From positions 1 through 42,089 of the forward strand of contig JBAWVO010000019.1 of assembly GCA_037147235.1 (NCBI GenBank): DNA of 42,089 nt, written 5' to 3'. How positions within the stretch are numbered: the stretch's first letter is position 1; every line of letters starts with the position of its first letter. The translations under genes were made by a program, and so were the position numbers. Below the pieces are notes generated by a model. It was given only the letters and a program-made list of their open reading frames with translations. It searched no databases and had not been told where the DNA came from. This document shows positions 38,949 to 42,089 of the stretch, piece after piece. This DNA is from JANXQG01 sp037147235. Lineage in GTDB: Bacteria; Planctomycetota; Planctomycetia; Pirellulales; Thermoguttaceae.

Positions 38949-39637
38949 TCGGCAAACTCCTCGGCATGTTGGTCTCGCTGATCGCCGCGGTGTGCGTGGC
39001 CACGGTCATCGCCGCCGTGGTCCTGATCCTGTATTACACGCTATCCTGGAAGGTCAACCACGATCGCGTCGTACAGGCCGTGGCCATCTTGCAAGGCAAG
39101 AGCTTTGAATCGCTCTTGCCGCCTCCGCCACCGAAGAAAAGTAACGACAGTGAACAGCCATCTTATGATCAATTCCTCACCGCCCAAGGACTGAAGACCC
39201 GCGATCTGGAACAACGCGAAATCACGGTGCGGACGAATATCCAGCAATTTCAAGAGGAACTCAATAAGATTGTCGAAGAAAAGAAACGCTTGCAGTTGGT
39301 GCGCGACGATTTGCAAACAAAGCTCGACGAACTCACTACGAGCGTCTCGACCGCCGGCACGGAAAATGTCTTGCAGACCTTGCAGACGCTCAAGCCCAAG
39401 CAGGCCAAGGAATTGCTCGCGCAGAGACTGGCAAAAGGTGACCTCGACGTCGTGGTCAAGCTCATGTCCAACATGCTGGACGGCAAGCGGGCCAAGATCA
39501 TCGCCGAGTTCAAGACCACGACCGAGATGGAACAGATCGGCGAGGTCTTGAACCGTATCCGCCAGGGACAACCCACCGCGAGCATGATCGATGACTCCGC
39601 AAAAAAACTTCAACCGCCCAAGGGGCAGGGACTGTGA
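38945..39637 (+). CDS. MotE-like membrane-anchored chaperone
   Basis: A 230-residue protein with one membrane helix (about 8-31), a Pro-rich linker (LLPPPPPKK), a long coiled coil (about 70-120) and a C-terminal helical domain (about 135-215) with LKPKQAKELLAQRL and VVKLMSNMLDGKRAKIIAEF, which resembles the MgtE-N/FliG-like fold of MotE. MotE helps stator MotC fold near the flagellar motor in alpha-proteobacteria. Membership is judged from architecture and gene order (fliJ-motE-fliK). Confidence 0.75.
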   Translation: MIGKLLGMLVSLIAAVCVATVIAAVVLILYYTLSWKVNHDRVVQAVAILQGKSFESLLPPPPPKKSNDSEQPSYDQFLTAQGLKTRDLEQREITVRTNIQQFQEELNKIVEEKKRLQLVRDDLQTKLDELTTSVSTAGTENVLQTLQTLKPKQAKELLAQRLAKGDLDVVVKLMSNMLDGKRAKIIAEFKTTTEMEQIGEVLNRIRQGQPTASMIDDSAKKLQPPKGQGL

Positions 39638-39638
39638 T

Positions 39639-41468
39639 ATGTCGGCGATAAATATCGACATCCTAACTCGCTTAACCGCAATCGATCCGAAGTACGCCGA
39701 TAACGCGCCCGCCAATACGGCGAACTCGCAGTCCGCCTTTGGCGATTACTTGCAAAGGGCGCAAACGCAACCGGCGAATGCGCTGTGGGGTAGCAGGGGA
39801 CGGAGCAACGCACCGTCGAGCGATTCAGCGACCGATCGGACACGCACTACGGCGGACGCAAAGCCGCAAACAACGAACGCGACAGAGGATCGACCGGTTG
39901 TGCGTTCAGACGATCGCGAGTCGCGGAAGACCCGCGATGATTCGTCACCTCGGCGACCGGATGCGACACCGGACGCCTCGTCCCAACACGATTCTTCGCC
40001 GCCAACATCCACGAACAAAGATGCGCCGACAACTTCGCAAGAGCATCGCAACGAGGGTAGCCGGGACTCCGGCAGCGAATCGTCGAACCAAGACCCTGCC
40101 CATCCGTCCGACACCTCCCAAGAAGACGATGCCCACAAGATCGCCAAGGGCGACGTGGCAGCAGTAATCGTCGATATTAACGCGCTCGCGCTCGCGCCCG
40201 CGGCGGCCAGCGCGGCTCCGATTGCCGGCGGCAATCCTTCCAACGATGTCCAAGTGCAGGCGGCGACGGCACCCGCAGGCACGAAGCTGGGCAACGCACT
40301 CTCTCTTCCGGTCGCCGTCAATATGCCGCAAGCGATTCCCGCTGCGGCGGCCAACGCCAACAGCCAAACGGCCCCAGCGCAGACGGCCACAGCGCAGACG
40401 GCCACAGCACAAACGACTGCGGCGCAGGTGCCCGTGGCACAGACGACTGCGGTAAGTCCGACCGATCCGGCCCTACCGAAAGAGCCGGCGGCGGTGACTG
40501 CCGCAACCACGGTCGATCCATCGGCTACCACCCCATCCGCGAAGACCGACGAAAAAACCGCCGGGCAGGCATCAACCGCCGACATAAATTCCATTGCTGC
40601 CGCCGCTGCGGTTATGCCTGTGAATCCGGCCGCCAACGCTGCCGCGACGCCGCCGACCGATCTCAAATCACCGCCGACCTCTCCATTGCAATCCACTGCC
40701 GTGAGCGGTGTTCACGCGGCGTCTGCCGGTCAAGCAGCCAATACGGCCAACACGGCCGATGCGGCCTCTGCCACGGCAGCTCCGGCAAACGACGAGATAC
40801 CAACGGCTCCCGACGTGCAATCGGCGCGAGACCAACGGGCGAAAGCTACCGCCGATGCGCTTTCACAATCCGGATCCGGCAATGATACGAACAAAACGAC
40901 CACGCAGCCCGGAGACTCGACCTCCGGCCAGACGGCCGCGGCTCCGCAAACAGCAGCGCACAGCACGACGGGAGCCAGTGGCGGCCTTGGCACGACACAT
41001 GCCGCCGAGACCAATATCGGCCAGGCTGACCGCGTGCGATTTGTGCAGCGAGTGGAACAGGCATTCCAGGATCTCAACGGTCAGGGCGGTAGTGTTCGTA
41101 TGCGGCTGAGTCCGCCGGAACTCGGATCGTTGCATATCGAAATTACGGTTGTCAAAGGAGAGATGACCGCCCGCGTCGAGGCCGAAACGCCCGCCGCGCG
41201 AAACATCCTCTTGGAAAACCTCCCGGCCCTTCGCGAACGGCTGGCCCAGCACGACATCAAAGTCCAGCGTTTTGAAGTTGACCTGATGGACCGCTCGACC
41301 GGCGGCATGTCCAATCAGTCGTCGCAGTACCAGAATCCTTCGCAACAGAACCCCGACAGCACGTTCGTCCGCACGCCTTTTCGCGGGAACAACGAATTGT
41401 CCGGTACGGTCGAGAAGACGTCATCCCGCCCGGCAAGCGATGGCGGACGCTTGAACGTCGTCGTCTGA
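39639..41468 (+). CDS. fliK: Flagellar hook-length control protein FliK
   Basis: Ruler protein that sets hook length and switches export substrate, 609 residues. Residues about 40-470 are low complexity, rich in Ala, Thr, Gln, Asp and Ser, including tandem QTATA units from 15-bp DNA repeats. The conserved hook-length domain (about 475-565) reads RLSPPELGSLHIEITVVKGE and AARNILLENLPALRERLAQ. A polar Gln/Asn-rich tail follows. ATG 39639 is one base after the preceding stop. A REP-like hairpin lies two bases past the stop. Confidence 0.93.
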   Translation: MSAINIDILTRLTAIDPKYADNAPANTANSQSAFGDYLQRAQTQPANALWGSRGRSNAPSSDSATDRTRTTADAKPQTTNATEDRPVVRSDDRESRKTRDDSSPRRPDATPDASSQHDSSPPTSTNKDAPTTSQEHRNEGSRDSGSESSNQDPAHPSDTSQEDDAHKIAKGDVAAVIVDINALALAPAAASAAPIAGGNPSNDVQVQAATAPAGTKLGNALSLPVAVNMPQAIPAAAANANSQTAPAQTATAQTATAQTTAAQVPVAQTTAVSPTDPALPKEPAAVTAATTVDPSATTPSAKTDEKTAGQASTADINSIAAAAAVMPVNPAANAAATPPTDLKSPPTSPLQSTAVSGVHAASAGQAANTANTADAASATAAPANDEIPTAPDVQSARDQRAKATADALSQSGSGNDTNKTTTQPGDSTSGQTAAAPQTAAHSTTGASGGLGTTHAAETNIGQADRVRFVQRVEQAFQDLNGQGGSVRMRLSPPELGSLHIEITVVKGEMTARVEAETPAARNILLENLPALRERLAQHDIKVQRFEVDLMDRSTGGMSNQSSQYQNPSQQNPDSTFVRTPFRGNNELSGTVEKTSSRPASDGGRLNVVV

Positions 41469-41470
41469 TC

Positions 41471-41501
41471 GTAGTAGGCACACTCCGTGTGCCGTCCACC
41501 C
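41471..41501. repeat. REP-like hairpin GGCACAC-TCC-GTGTGCC, copy 3
   Basis: GTAGTAGGCACACTCC with the same stem as 1782-1812 and 31894-31924, here starting two bases after the fliK stop. Confidence 0.75.
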
Positions 41502-41568
41502 AACCAAACCATCGATACCAACCAATTAAGAACCCGTTTCCCTAAAACCTTTCAGAAAAGGAGCCACC

Positions 41569-42006
41569 ATGGCCACCACGTCCGCCGCCTCCGCAACCTC
41601 CGGCAGTTCCGCGACCACGAGTTCCAGCTCGGCCAACACGGATCGCATGCAGTCGCTCGGAGTCCAGGATTTTACCAAGATGCTCGTAGCCGAGCTGACA
41701 AACCAAGATCCAATGGAACCGATGAAAAACTCCGACATGCTCCAGCAAATCAGCCAGATCCGGGCCATATCGAGCAGCGACCAGTTGTCAACCACCTTGC
41801 AGTCGGTGCTGTTGGGCCAGAACGTGGCCACGGCAGGCAACCTCATCGGCCGCTCGGTCACCGGCTTGGATGGCAATGGCGCGCGGGTAACCGGTACCGT
41901 CAATTCGGTTTCGATTGCCAACGGTGCTGCAACTTTGAACGTCGGCAGTTCAACCCTTAGCCTGACCAACGTAACCCAGATTTCGCCTGCCGGCACGAGC
42001 GGGTGA
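41569..42006 (+). CDS. flgD: Flagellar hook cap / scaffold protein FlgD (short form)
   Basis: Scaffold for hook assembly. The 145-residue product has a Ser/Thr/Ala-rich export start, then the FlgD core VQDFTKMLVAELTNQDPMEP (about 32-51), QQISQIRAISSSDQL, and a Tudor-like portion (GNLIGRSVTGLDGNGARVTG to LTNVTQI). The C-terminal Ig-like domain of longer FlgD proteins is missing, as in some Gram-positive forms. Good AAAAGGAG site. Last complete gene; hook gene flgE is probably beyond the edge. Confidence 0.93.
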   Translation: MATTSAASATSGSSATTSSSSANTDRMQSLGVQDFTKMLVAELTNQDPMEPMKNSDMLQQISQIRAISSSDQLSTTLQSVLLGQNVATAGNLIGRSVTGLDGNGARVTGTVNSVSIANGAATLNVGSSTLSLTNVTQISPAGTSG

Positions 42007-42026
42007 GCTACGTAACACGGAATTAG

Positions 42027-42089
42027 GGCTCTCCCCCAAGTTTGTGGTGCGGGCGTCTCGCCTGCCTGGTTCAACCACAACATCTTGGG
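42027..42089. mobile_element. 111-bp MITE-like element, copy 3, cut by the window edge
   Basis: The visible 63 bases match the left part of 4522-4632 nearly base for base (start GGCTCTCCCCC, then AAGTTTGTGGTGCGGGCGTC). Preceding eight bases are GGAATTAG; the far flank is outside the window. It begins 20 bases after the flgD stop. Confidence 0.85.

Overview
The window looks like a piece of a planctomycete chromosome, probably Pirellulales-like. This is inferred from the GC-rich coding style, a Tad/Flp pilus locus beside a planctomycete-style flagellar operon with two NtrC-type regulators, HU-like proteins, and many short palindromic and tandem repeats between genes. No rRNA, tRNA, CRISPR array or complete insertion sequence was seen.

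Layout. 1-2970: end of a secreted protein (truncated or frameshifted), a repeat-rich spacer, an SDR oxidoreductase and a tRNA-dihydrouridine synthase. 3079-5636: divergent ctaA (heme A synthase) and ctaB (heme O synthase) with a small transposable element between them. 5894-14394, minus strand: Tad/Flp pilus block read as GT87-type glycosyltransferase, flp pilin (57 aa), terminator, candidate small membrane peptide, cpaA, cpaB, cpaC, cpaE, sigma-54 response regulator. The motor ATPase (cpaF/tadA), tadB/C and tadE/F are not here. 14545-18980: YfhO-like membrane protein, secreted BON protein, two HU-like proteins. 19050-21469: unknown 431-aa protein and an aminotransferase. 21531-25859, minus strand: ilvN-ilvC-small protein-radical SAM gene string, HicB-like gene, class II aldolase. 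26395-31821: TPR membrane protein, FlgN-like chaperone, histidine kinase and sigma-54 regulator. 32030-42006: a consensus sigma-54 promoter followed by flgB, flgC, fliE, fliF, fliG, fliH, fliI, fliJ, a motE-like gene, fliK and flgD.

How the parts fit. The kinase and regulator resemble FlrB/FlrC, and their likely target promoter lies directly downstream, in front of flgB. The pilus locus has its own NtrC-type regulator but no adjacent kinase.

The most unusual content is non-coding. (1) A 111-bp MITE-like element with 11-bp inverted ends occurs three times, once with a perfect 8-bp target duplication. (2) Tandem arrays of seven-base units with several unrelated unit sequences often have an inverted partner array nearby. 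Two such pairs bracket single genes (cpaA, flgC), one replaces the leader of fliH, and one is read in frame inside ctaA. (3) At least four further palindromic repeat families occur, and some supply the stop codon of the gene before them.
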